From contig NZ_JALXPE010000001.1 in assembly GCF_025143365.1 (NCBI RefSeq), positions 62,001 through 126,000 of the forward strand: 64,000 nucleotides of DNA, given 5' to 3'. Each line of letters opens with the position of its first letter. Within the stretch, counting starts at the first letter, position 1. A program made the translations under genes and the position numbers. The notes beneath the pieces were generated by a model. The model searched no databases, was not told where the DNA came from, and was given only the letters and a program-made list of their open reading frames with translations. Positions 29,225-35,292 of this stretch are shown piece after piece. This DNA is from Microbacterium sp. p3-SID336 (lineage in GTDB: Bacteria; Actinomycetota; Actinomycetes; Actinomycetales; Microbacteriaceae).

Positions 29225-29230
29225 GGCCAG

Positions 29231-29236
29231 ATGCTA
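29231..29236 (-). promoter_or_regulatory. Candidate leaderless -10 box for the 149-aa/HNH operon
   Basis: On the minus strand TAGCAT ends 6 nt before ATG 29224. Confidence 0.4.
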
Positions 29237-29274
29237 TCTCGACGCTCAGACGTCGGGGCGCGCCAAAACAGTAA

Positions 29275-29313
29275 AAGGCCCCCACCGCGCGGAGGAATCC
29301 AGGTGGGGGCCTT
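29275..29313 (-). terminator. Terminator after the HIRAN gene
   Basis: Perfect 12-bp arms (29275-29286 and 29302-29313) with a 15-nt loop, followed on the minus strand by TTTTACTGTTTT. It begins 5 bp after the HIRAN stop. Confidence 0.85.
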
Positions 29314-29318
29314 GGGGC

Positions 29319-29849
29319 TCAGAAGGTGCGGTACAGGTGGCGGAGTATGTCGGAAGGGGCGGAGATGACCTTCGCGGGGTCGGTCGAGATGACCACAGCT
29401 TGCAAGGGCTCGCCCGCGTCAAGACGTTTCGCCAGGCCCCGGGCCATGCCCTTGTTGTAGTGACCGAGCATCTCTCCGCCGACGTGAATCGCCACGGCAT
29501 CGGGGTCGTGGGGGTTATCAGGTTCCCGCACGAGTCCGGCGGGCCCGAGGCTCGCCTTGCCGGTGTAGTAGCGCGTGCCGCGAACCTTGACCCCGAAGAT
29601 ACCGAGCCGACGTAGATAGCGGTTGTCGACGTTGATGAGCTTGCCCGTGGTGTCCTCGGCTAGCCATAGTGCTCCAGCGTGGCGTACGAGGTGTAGCGGA
29701 GGTAGGCCATCGGCACGGGGAGCGAGCAGCTCCGCTTGCCGTTCCGTGGAGAGGTAGAGGCTCTCATATGCCTCATTCTGAGCACTGACAAGCTCCGCGT
29801 GGTAGGTCACGTCGAGAGGACGTCGTGCGTGGGCCTCGCCTGGACTCAC
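29319..29849 (-). CDS. HIRAN-domain protein
   Basis: A 176-residue protein whose C-terminal half (about 83-165) is a HIRAN domain: FGVKVRGTRYYTG, then LVREPDNPHDPDAVAIHVGG, GHYNKGMARGLAKRLDAG. HIRAN domains bind DNA 3' ends or damaged DNA, usually fused to helicases; here the domain is almost alone. The N-terminal part (ESLYLSTERQAELLA) is unrecognised. GTG start. In a mobile element it may sense or protect DNA ends. Confidence 0.8.
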   Translation of the reverse strand: MSPGEAHARRPLDVTYHAELVSAQNEAYESLYLSTERQAELLAPRADGLPPLHLVRHAGALWLAEDTTGKLINVDNRYLRRLGIFGVKVRGTRYYTGKASLGPAGLVREPDNPHDPDAVAIHVGGEMLGHYNKGMARGLAKRLDAGEPLQAVVISTDPAKVISAPSDILRHLYRTF

Positions 29850-29927
29850 GGACGCGATGCCGAGAGCACCTCGCGAATCGAGTTGAGAAGACCCATGCGG
29901 TCATCCTAGGGTCACGCCGCGAGTCAA

Positions 29928-30257
29928 TCATGCGGCAACCTCTCGCCGGAGACTAGCGAACGGATCCTCGTGATCTTCGAGGGCCTCGGACAGGGCCGTC
30001 GCGGCGCAGTCGAACGAAGCTGTTGCGGCGTCGATGACGGCGAGCGAGGAGAGCACCTGGGCACGGAGTGCAAGGCGCGAGGGCGCGGTCGCGAGCTCGC
30101 CCGTGGGGTCGCTTACGCCGAGCGTGGTCGTCATGCGTGCGCCGGGCGACTTGTCCCACTGGGCGGCGGAGCTCGCTCTGAGGAGGTCGACGAGGCGGAG
30201 GACGCTGGCGGCGTGCGCGGTGGTCAGGTCGCGGAGCGTATGGTTGGCGGCGATCAT
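29928..30257 (-). CDS. Conserved actinophage-type protein (109 aa), unknown function
   Basis: Helical protein with the segment MTTTLGVSDPTGELAT followed by RLALRAQVL, a pattern I associate with small proteins of actinophages; I give no family name. Its ATG lacks a ribosome binding site and overlaps the stop of a 10-codon frame at 30254-30286 that has a strong AAGGAG, suggesting translational coupling. Confidence 0.6.
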   Translation of the reverse strand: MIAANHTLRDLTTAHAASVLRLVDLLRASSAAQWDKSPGARMTTTLGVSDPTGELATAPSRLALRAQVLSSLAVIDAATASFDCAATALSEALEDHEDPFASLRREVAA

Positions 30258-30286
30258 CGGATCGTTCGCTGGGTAGTGGTTGTCAT
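30254..30286 (-). CDS. Ten-codon leader peptide frame
   Basis: Encodes MTTTTQRTIR. It has AAGGAG 5 nt before ATG 30286 and its TGA overlaps the ATG of the 109-aa gene. Reinitiation would explain how that gene is translated. Confidence 0.4.
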   Translation of the reverse strand: MTTTTQRTIR

Positions 30287-30468
30287 GGTGTCTCCTTGGT
30301 GATCGCGGGCAGTCGCACGCTGGTGGTGAGGGGTAGAAGTCTGGGAACAGTCAGGAGGGAGGCTCACGGCTGGCGAACCCTGGAACCCGCGCGGGCAGGG
30401 AGACGCTATGCCGCTCCGGGCTTCCGTCGGCGGGGCTGGTGAGAGTCCCTCCCCAGGGTCAGCGCCGG

Positions 30469-30474
30469 TACGAT
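30469..30474 (+). promoter_or_regulatory. Candidate leaderless -10 box
   Basis: TACGAT ends 6 nt before ATG 30481 and selects this start over the frame's earlier ATG at 30439. Confidence 0.4.
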
Positions 30475-30480
30475 CTGGGC

Positions 30481-31086
30481 ATGCTGACTATCTCGGTGGA
30501 GTACCGGTCATGGCCCGGATACGGCGAGCACGCGGAGCCCGTACGTGTGGACCTCGAAGGGGAACCACATGAGTCGTTCGCTGAGGTGCTCACCGCGCGG
30601 TTGTACCCTGACAGCGATTACGCCGGTCACGTCGAGGTGGAACTCCCTGACGTCGAGGTAGGGACATTCGCCCCTATTCCTGAGGACGTGACGATGGAAC
30701 AGGCGCACGCGTTCGCTGGCGGCGAGGTGCTCACGATAAGCCGAGCGGGTCGAGGCGGCGGTCTGATCGCAACTCTCGCTGAGTGGGTTGGTGTAGGGCT
30801 GACCTTATCTGGCGTCTGGGACCTTCTCCGACGCGGCGGCGACACCTATGTCAATGCCGTCTATCGGCGTCAGCGCCAGGAGGCGAGGCGTTGGCTTGTT
30901 GCCGGTGCTGACACCGACCCTCATATGGAGTTGATCCAGTGGGTGAAGGAGCATCCTGGTTGGTCGCTCGGGGACGTGGAGGTGGCCTTCGGGCTGGGCG
31001 TCGCGGACGCCGCCGCTCTGCTTCGGCGAACGGGGTACGTCCCGGACGACGATATGGGCTACTACTGGCGCGAGGTGGCGGAATGA
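30481..31086 (+). CDS. Unknown element protein (201 aa)
   Basis: Not recognised. The N-terminal part (residues 1-90) is beta-rich and acidic (MLTISVEYRSWPGYGEHAEP). A hydrophobic stretch GLIATLAEWVGVGLTLSGVW (about 98-117) could be a membrane helix, and the C-terminal part VEVAFGLGVADAAALLRRTGYV resembles a small winged or helix-turn-helix-like fold. It is alone on the + strand among minus-strand genes. Confidence 0.6.
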   Translation: MLTISVEYRSWPGYGEHAEPVRVDLEGEPHESFAEVLTARLYPDSDYAGHVEVELPDVEVGTFAPIPEDVTMEQAHAFAGGEVLTISRAGRGGGLIATLAEWVGVGLTLSGVWDLLRRGGDTYVNAVYRRQRQEARRWLVAGADTDPHMELIQWVKEHPGWSLGDVEVAFGLGVADAAALLRRTGYVPDDDMGYYWREVAE

Positions 31087-31109
31087 GTACCTGCTAAGCG
31101 TGAGAGAGG

Positions 31110-31151
31110 GGCCCGCCGCTCGTCCAAGGAGACGGAAGTGAGCGGCGGGCC
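31110..31151. terminator. Perfect 12-bp stem-loop
   Basis: GGCCCGCCGCTC (31110-31121) pairs with GAGCGGCGGGCC (31140-31151), 18-nt loop, no U-tract. It lies 23 bp after the 30481-31086 stop. The stretch 31152-31340 shows nothing else I can support. Confidence 0.55.
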
Positions 31152-31340
31152 GGGGAGACCACGAACGTGCTCCATGCACTCCACCCGGGTACATAGTCCG
31201 CTGAGCGCTCATCCCCCCCAGGATCGCCGGATGCTCACCCCACGCGGTTCTTACTCGCTGGGTCCACTCTCGTCGGTGGAAAGGAGAACGCCGACGGAGC
31301 TCACTGGCGCACCGGCCACGGCGCGTCAATGAGGAAGAGG

Positions 31341-31370
31341 CTGGCGAGGCTCTCCAAGGAGCGTCGCCAG
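31341..31370 (-). terminator. Hairpin at the end of the capsid transcript
   Basis: CTGGCGA/TCGCCAG outer arms with an inner GCTC/GAGC pair and a pyrimidine-rich run after it on the minus strand. It lies 14 bp after the stop of the 108-aa gene. Confidence 0.5.
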
Positions 31371-31384
31371 GAGCTAGTGGTTGG

Positions 31385-31711
31385 TCAGTCTCGCCGAGAC
31401 AGGCGGAGGCCGTGCTCGGCCAAGACTCGGGTGAGCTCGCGAACGGTGGCGTCCGATGGGCGGGCGAGGACGATTTGGCCGGCGTGCGGGTAGAACGCCG
31501 TGAGGGCGGCGGAGGTGGCGAGCTCGATGGCGTCGTCGGGGATGCGCCAGATGTTGCGGGCGAGGCCACTGGCGGCGGTGTACTCGCCTCGGATCGCCTC
31601 GTATGCCATGCCCTGCCCGAAGTCGATAAGGGTGTCGTCGGTGACGGCGGCGAAGACGTTGAGGACGTCGTGGTCGCGGACGAGGGAGAGGAAGCGTGCG
31701 CGAGGTGACAT
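31385..31711 (-). CDS. Unknown protein downstream of the capsid gene (108 aa)
   Basis: Mixed alpha/beta protein with no cysteines or membrane span (SLVRDHDVLNVFAAVTDDTL, then IVLARPSDATVRELTRVLAE). It follows the capsid gene by 86 bp on the same strand, where phages often place head-completion genes. I cannot assign it to such a family. Confidence 0.55.
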   Translation of the reverse strand: MSPRARFLSLVRDHDVLNVFAAVTDDTLIDFGQGMAYEAIRGEYTAASGLARNIWRIPDDAIELATSAALTAFYPHAGQIVLARPSDATVRELTRVLAEHGLRLSRRD

Positions 31712-31797
31712 GAGGGTCCGATCTGAGAGGTAGTGGGGAGCGGGGCCCCGCGTCGTGTAAACGCTGGGGCCTCGCGGTGACGCCGGAGCGTCGAGGA

Positions 31798-32736
31798 TTA
31801 CGCCGAGGTGGAGACCGTGACGACGGCCCCGCCCTCGACGGGGGTGACCGTCGCGGAGTGGGCGTCGTAGTCGCGCTCGACGTCGTAGAGCGGGCTGATG
31901 CCCGTTCCGACGAACACCGATGCGACGGAGCGCTCGGTCAGGTGGGTGGCGTCGTAGTCGCGGAGGTATCGGACGGCGAGGCCGTCCTTGACCGTGACGT
32001 TGCCGAACGGGACGCCGTTGGGCACCTCGGGGGCGACGGTCGCGACGTAGAGTCCCGTCTGGGTCGTGAAGACGATCTCGTCGTCCTCGATACTTCGTGC
32101 CGTCTCGGCGACCTCGAAGCCCGCGATGCGACCGGCAGAGCCGGAGCGGAGGGCGTTGGCGTCGCCGGTCTTGGCGAAGTCCAGCGCGCCGGAGAGGAGG
32201 AGGTCGTCGATGACCGCGCCGCCGACGAAGGCGACGAGGTCGGCGTTGGCGACATCGACGCCCTTGGCGCGAAGCGCGCGGCGGCCCTTGACGAAGACGT
32301 CGGTGGGCTTGGCGGCGTCGTAGCCGGTCGGCTCGGCGCTGGCCGCGATTCCCGAGAGGAGACCGGCGAGGGCGTTGTCGATGCCGTCGGCGATGCTCTC
32401 CGCCTGGGGGCGGAGGACCTGCTTGGAGAAGTCGGTGAGGTCGAGCTTGAGCTCTGCGTCGCCGATCTTGACCGCGCTAACGAGGTTGGTCGAGAGGTCG
32501 ACCGAAGTGCGCTTCTCGATGAGCTCGTCGAAGACGACGGCGGTGGTCGTGTCGCGGAGGCTCCGCGCGCGGGCGGTGAGCGCCGACGGGATGCGGAGGT
32601 ACGCCTTGCCGCCTGTGCCCGGGGCGAAGTCCGCCTCGGTGTAGCGGCGGACGTGGCGGGCGATGTCGAGCTTGCTCGTGACGAGGCCGAGGGTAACTTC
32701 TCCGGCCTGCTCGGGGGTGTAAAGGTTGAATGCCAT
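31798..32736 (-). CDS. Phage major capsid protein, P22 coat-like
   Basis: A 312-residue protein with the layout of the P22-coat-type capsid proteins common in actinophages: N-terminal FNLYTPEQAGEVTLGLV, then GGKAYLRIPSALTARARSL, VDLSTNLVSAVKIGDAELKL, VLRPQAESIADGIDNALAG, and the late AGFEVAETARSIEDDEI and VRYLRDYDAT. AGGAGAG precedes the ATG. No scaffold, portal, protease or terminase gene is nearby, so it either acts with a helper phage or is a relic. The reading frame is intact. Confidence 0.8.
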   Translation of the reverse strand: MAFNLYTPEQAGEVTLGLVTSKLDIARHVRRYTEADFAPGTGGKAYLRIPSALTARARSLRDTTTAVVFDELIEKRTSVDLSTNLVSAVKIGDAELKLDLTDFSKQVLRPQAESIADGIDNALAGLLSGIAASAEPTGYDAAKPTDVFVKGRRALRAKGVDVANADLVAFVGGAVIDDLLLSGALDFAKTGDANALRSGSAGRIAGFEVAETARSIEDDEIVFTTQTGLYVATVAPEVPNGVPFGNVTVKDGLAVRYLRDYDATHLTERSVASVFVGTGISPLYDVERDYDAHSATVTPVEGGAVVTVSTSA

Positions 32737-32836
32737 GAGGCTCTCCTATGGAGTAGTGCGCCGGGATGGCGCGATGAGTGCGGAGCCGCCTTGCGGTTGT
32801 GGCGCGCGTCGACCTTGCGGCGTGCACCGGAGATGC

Positions 32837-33289
32837 TCAGCGCCGTCCAGACGCGCTAGAAGCGCGCCCGTGGGCGTCGGGCGGTAGAGGGCCTGGAGAG
32901 GCCCGGAGAGCGTCGGCTAGCCGCGTTGACCTTGCGCAGCGGCGGGACGAGCTCAGGGTCCGTCGTGCCTCGTGGGGAGCGACCCCGGGGAGACGATGCG
33001 GACGGCGCGCTCGGGGCGCGTCTTGACGTGGAGGAGACCGCCTGGAGCGGCGATAGTGCCCGCCGTTAAACGGCGAGGAGGCGCACGGTCGCGCGGGCGA
33101 CCTGCTCCAGCTTGAACATGTCGCCGGAGCCGAGAGCGGCGTTGGCCTAGCGGCGAGGCGCTGGCGCTGGGCAAGGAGCCGAGCGCGGTAGAGCTTGGTG
33201 CGGCACGAGACGGAGCACGTGCTGGCCGCCGGGTGCGCAGCGGCGAAGCGGCTTCCGCAGTGCGCGCAGAGAAGCGCGAGAGATGTCAT
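32837..33289 (-). pseudogene. Small zinc-finger reading frame running into apparently frame-broken sequence
   Basis: The first about 48 codons look real: AGGAG 6 nt before ATG 33289, then CAHCGSRF with CSVSCRTKLYRAR, the C-x2-C/C-x3-C finger typical of actinobacterial proteins. Beyond that the frame becomes Ser/Arg/Pro-rich antiframe-like sequence. Gene-like codon choice instead appears in two other frames: a 17-codon piece at 33066-33119 (MFKLEQVARATVRLLAV) and a piece ending at 32953 (IAAPGGLLHVKTRPERAV). Either one gene has suffered frameshifts or several tiny genes overlap. No other gene is seen between the capsid gene and here. Confidence 0.35.
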
Positions 33290-33305
33290 GGTCGACTCCT
33301 AGATG

Positions 33306-33319
33306 GTGTCGTGCGACAC
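33306..33319. promoter_or_regulatory. Operator-like palindrome before the capsid-side transcript
   Basis: GTGTCG-TG-CGACAC, a perfect 14-bp dyad. On the minus strand it directly follows a TACCTT box (33320-33325) and precedes the AGGAG of the 33289 start, the position expected for a repressor operator. Confidence 0.45.
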
Positions 33320-33337
33320 AAGGTAGGCAAGAAAAAC

Positions 33338-33365
33338 GCCCCCGGGCGAGGACCTGGCCGGGGGC
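33338..33365 (-). terminator. Terminator downstream of the integrase
   Basis: Arms GCCCCCGG and CCGGGGGC followed on the minus strand by GTTTTTCTTG. It separates integrase transcription from the capsid-side genes. Confidence 0.75.
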
Positions 33366-33408
33366 ATAGAGATAAAACTCTCTTCATTGAGTAGACCGCC
33401 TGGGTGCC

Positions 33409-33547
33409 CTCGCGATAAGGAAGCGAGCGCGGTGGCGCTCGGAGTGACGGAATGACGGATAAACCGTCACTTCCTATTCCTTTAGGAGTAGTTCTCTCTC
33501 TCGAAGGCGGAATAGGAAGTGACGATTTGAACCGTCACTCCGTCACT
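33409..33547. repeat. Cluster of nested inverted repeats
   Basis: Between the integrase stop and its terminator. Hairpin CGAGCGC/GCGCTCG at 33424-33441; outer arms 33443-33458 and 33532-33547 (15 of 16 paired); inner perfect 16-bp arms 33465-33480 and 33509-33524. TGACGG or its complement recurs in all four arms. Nothing coding is apparent on + here. It could be a replication or packaging site, a binding array, or a structured 3' RNA. Confidence 0.7.
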
Positions 33548-33589
33548 ACCGGCGCCACGCTGGCCCCAACGGGCTCGTCCCGGCGACGG

Positions 33590-35077
33590 CTAGCCCGCCG
33601 CATCGGCTCCCGCGTTCAGGTGCTCGGCGACGAGGTGCCAGACGTAGACGCGGGAGAGGCCGCGACCCGGCGAGACGGTCACGCCCAGAAGCTGAGAGAG
33701 AGCCGCGCGCTGGCGGTCGAGGTCGAGCTCGGAGATGCGCTGAGCGACTACGTCGCGGAGCTCCCAGAAGTCGGAGCCCGGAGTCCGCTTAGCCGTCTCG
33801 ATAAGAAGATCGCGAGCGAGGGTCGCCAGGGACGCTGAGGACGTCCGAGAACCGCGGGCGGCGTCGAGGGCGGCCTCTACCTCTCGCCGCTCGTCACGGA
33901 GCGCCACGAGGCGGGAGCGGGCGGCCTGGGGCGAGATGAGCTCGTCGTCGCGGTCGGCCATAGTGGCCGCCGTCGCGCGTTCGATGCGTTCCAGGTTGGC
34001 GACGAGCGGGCCAGCGGACTCGGGCTCGTCGCCCGCCAAGGCGGAAGGGTCGGTGGTGAGGAGTGCGAGGGCCATCTCACGGCGAAGGTGCTCGTCGAGG
34101 AGCTCCGCCTTGATGCTCGCGTGGGGTCGGTCGTCGAGGAAACGACCCCCTGAGCGGGTCAGGGTGCGAATCTGGCAGGTGTAGTAGCCAGAGTGAACGT
34201 TGAGGACGTTAGGGCATCCCTCGACCCCGCATGAGGCGAGGCCGGAGGAGAGATGTCGGCGGCCAGGCCCCGCCAAGGTTCGGCGCTTCTCGTCGGTCAG
34301 GATGGCGCGGACCTCCTCGGCGAGCTCGGGGGAGACGATGGGTGTAATGCGGTCGGAAGGGACAGCCGTGCCGTCGACGGGCACGAGGCCGCCGTAGGAA
34401 GGGTTGAGGAGCATGTAGCGGACGCGCGCGCCTCCCCAGCCCTTGCCGGTCCCGGGCGGGATGTTGTCGGCAAGGAGCCCGGCGGCGACGGAGCGGAGGG
34501 AGGAGCCGTTGGCGATCTGCTCGAAGCATCGGCGGACGATGGCCGCCTCGTCCTCGCGCGGCGTCTCGCCGTCGAGCTCGTAGCCGTACCGGCGTCGGCC
34601 AGCGTGGGGGCGTCCAGCCGCCGCTCGTCGCTCATTGGCTCGGCGGTGGCGGGCCCCCTTGCGCTCGATCTCGGAGCGGGCGACGGCGGCCTTCACTCGG
34701 GCGAACATGCGCCCGCCATCGGTTGAGAGGTCGGCCTCCCCGTTCGCCGTGACGATGACGAGCCCGGTCTCCTCGGCGGCGTCGATCCAGTCCTCTAGCT
34801 GGCGCGGCTGGCGCGTGAGGCGGTCGAGGTCGTAGCAGACGATGGCGTCGAAGGCCCCGCGCTGGTAGTCCTCGACCATGCGGTCGTAGGAGGGGCGGCG
34901 GACGTCGCGCTTGGACGCGGAGACGGAGTTGTCGACGTAGGGCTCCCCGGCCTGGGTCCAGCCGCGTTGCGCGATGATCGCGAGGCAGTCCTCTAGCTGG
35001 CGCTCGACGGCGGCCTCATCGCCGGTACGGTCGAGGGATATGCGGAGGTAGATGGCGGCTCGCTTGGTCACCGTCAT
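33590..35077 (-). CDS. Large serine recombinase (integrase)
   Basis: A 495-residue site-specific recombinase. The resolvase domain begins AAIYLRISLDRTGDE with catalytic Ser14 and has the nearby DLDRLTRQPRQLEDWID; the recombinase domain shows GRPHAGRRRYGYEL and ANGSSLRSVAAGL; a zinc ribbon is seen in SCGVEGCPNVLNVHSGYYTC; a coiled coil (about 365-410) follows. The ATG at 35077 lies 15 bp from the right core repeat, as expected for an integrase next to its attP. It would catalyse integration into the DUF885 gene; a directionality factor is not recognised. Confidence 0.92.
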   Translation of the reverse strand: MTVTKRAAIYLRISLDRTGDEAAVERQLEDCLAIIAQRGWTQAGEPYVDNSVSASKRDVRRPSYDRMVEDYQRGAFDAIVCYDLDRLTRQPRQLEDWIDAAEETGLVIVTANGEADLSTDGGRMFARVKAAVARSEIERKGARHRRANERRAAAGRPHAGRRRYGYELDGETPREDEAAIVRRCFEQIANGSSLRSVAAGLLADNIPPGTGKGWGGARVRYMLLNPSYGGLVPVDGTAVPSDRITPIVSPELAEEVRAILTDEKRRTLAGPGRRHLSSGLASCGVEGCPNVLNVHSGYYTCQIRTLTRSGGRFLDDRPHASIKAELLDEHLRREMALALLTTDPSALAGDEPESAGPLVANLERIERATAATMADRDDELISPQAARSRLVALRDERREVEAALDAARGSRTSSASLATLARDLLIETAKRTPGSDFWELRDVVAQRISELDLDRQRAALSQLLGVTVSPGRGLSRVYVWHLVAEHLNAGADAAG

Positions 35078-35091
35078 ATCGCAAGTTACGT

Positions 35092-35105
35092 CAGCGCATC
35101 TGGGA
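35092..35105 (+). other. Right attachment core (attR)
   Basis: CAGCGCATCTGGGA, identical to 25230-25243. Element to the left, host DUF885 sequence in frame to the right. Confidence 0.85.
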
Positions 35106-35232
35106 GCAGGTCCGCGATGCGGTCCGCGACGCCGAGGGCGACGCGTTCTCGTTCAAGCAGTTCCATAAGCGCGCGCTGGACCTCGGCGGCGTCGGTCTGG
35201 ACACGCTCCGCAGCACGCTGCTGCCGCGCTGA
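35092..35232 (+). pseudogene. Orphaned original 3' end of the DUF885 gene
   Basis: In + frame it reads QRIWEQVRDAVRDAEGDAFS, then FHKRALDLGGVGLDTLRSTLLPR and TGA at 35230. It is the natural C-terminus displaced by the insertion, with no start codon or promoter of its own. Excision at the core would rejoin it to codon 512 of the upstream gene. Confidence 0.88.
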
Positions 35233-35292
35233 CCCACGCGGGAATGCCTGTGTACCCGACCGTGTTCATTCACCTGAATAGGAAGGGCTGAC

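Larger units (their letters stand above)
25230..35105. mobile_element. Integrated element of about 9.86 kb with serine integrase and capsid gene
   Basis: Bounded by the 14-bp direct repeat at 25230 and 35092. The right end carries a large serine integrase reading inward from 15 bp inside attR. The insertion splits the DUF885 gene near its 3' end, and the element restores the reading frame with its own homologous C-terminus and terminator. Contents in order: element-side DUF885 tail, 83-aa protein, zinc-ribbon protein, HEPN-like protein, membrane proteins, 47-aa protein, HNH nuclease, 149-aa protein, HIRAN protein, two unknown proteins, 108-aa protein, P22-type capsid protein, small zinc-finger reading frame, integrase. 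No terminase, portal, tail, lysis or replication genes are recognisable. It could be a satellite, a reduced prophage or a genomic island. Confidence 0.88.

Noticed and set aside
30805..31569. Minus-strand frame of 254 codons in the element
   Set aside because: Pro/Ser/Arg-rich and spanning the 31110-31151 stem-loop and the opposite gene at 30481-31086; it is an antiframe.
33452..33838. + strand frame of 128 codons near the palindromes
   Set aside because: Most of it is antisense to the integrase C-terminus and its first part lies in the inverted repeats.
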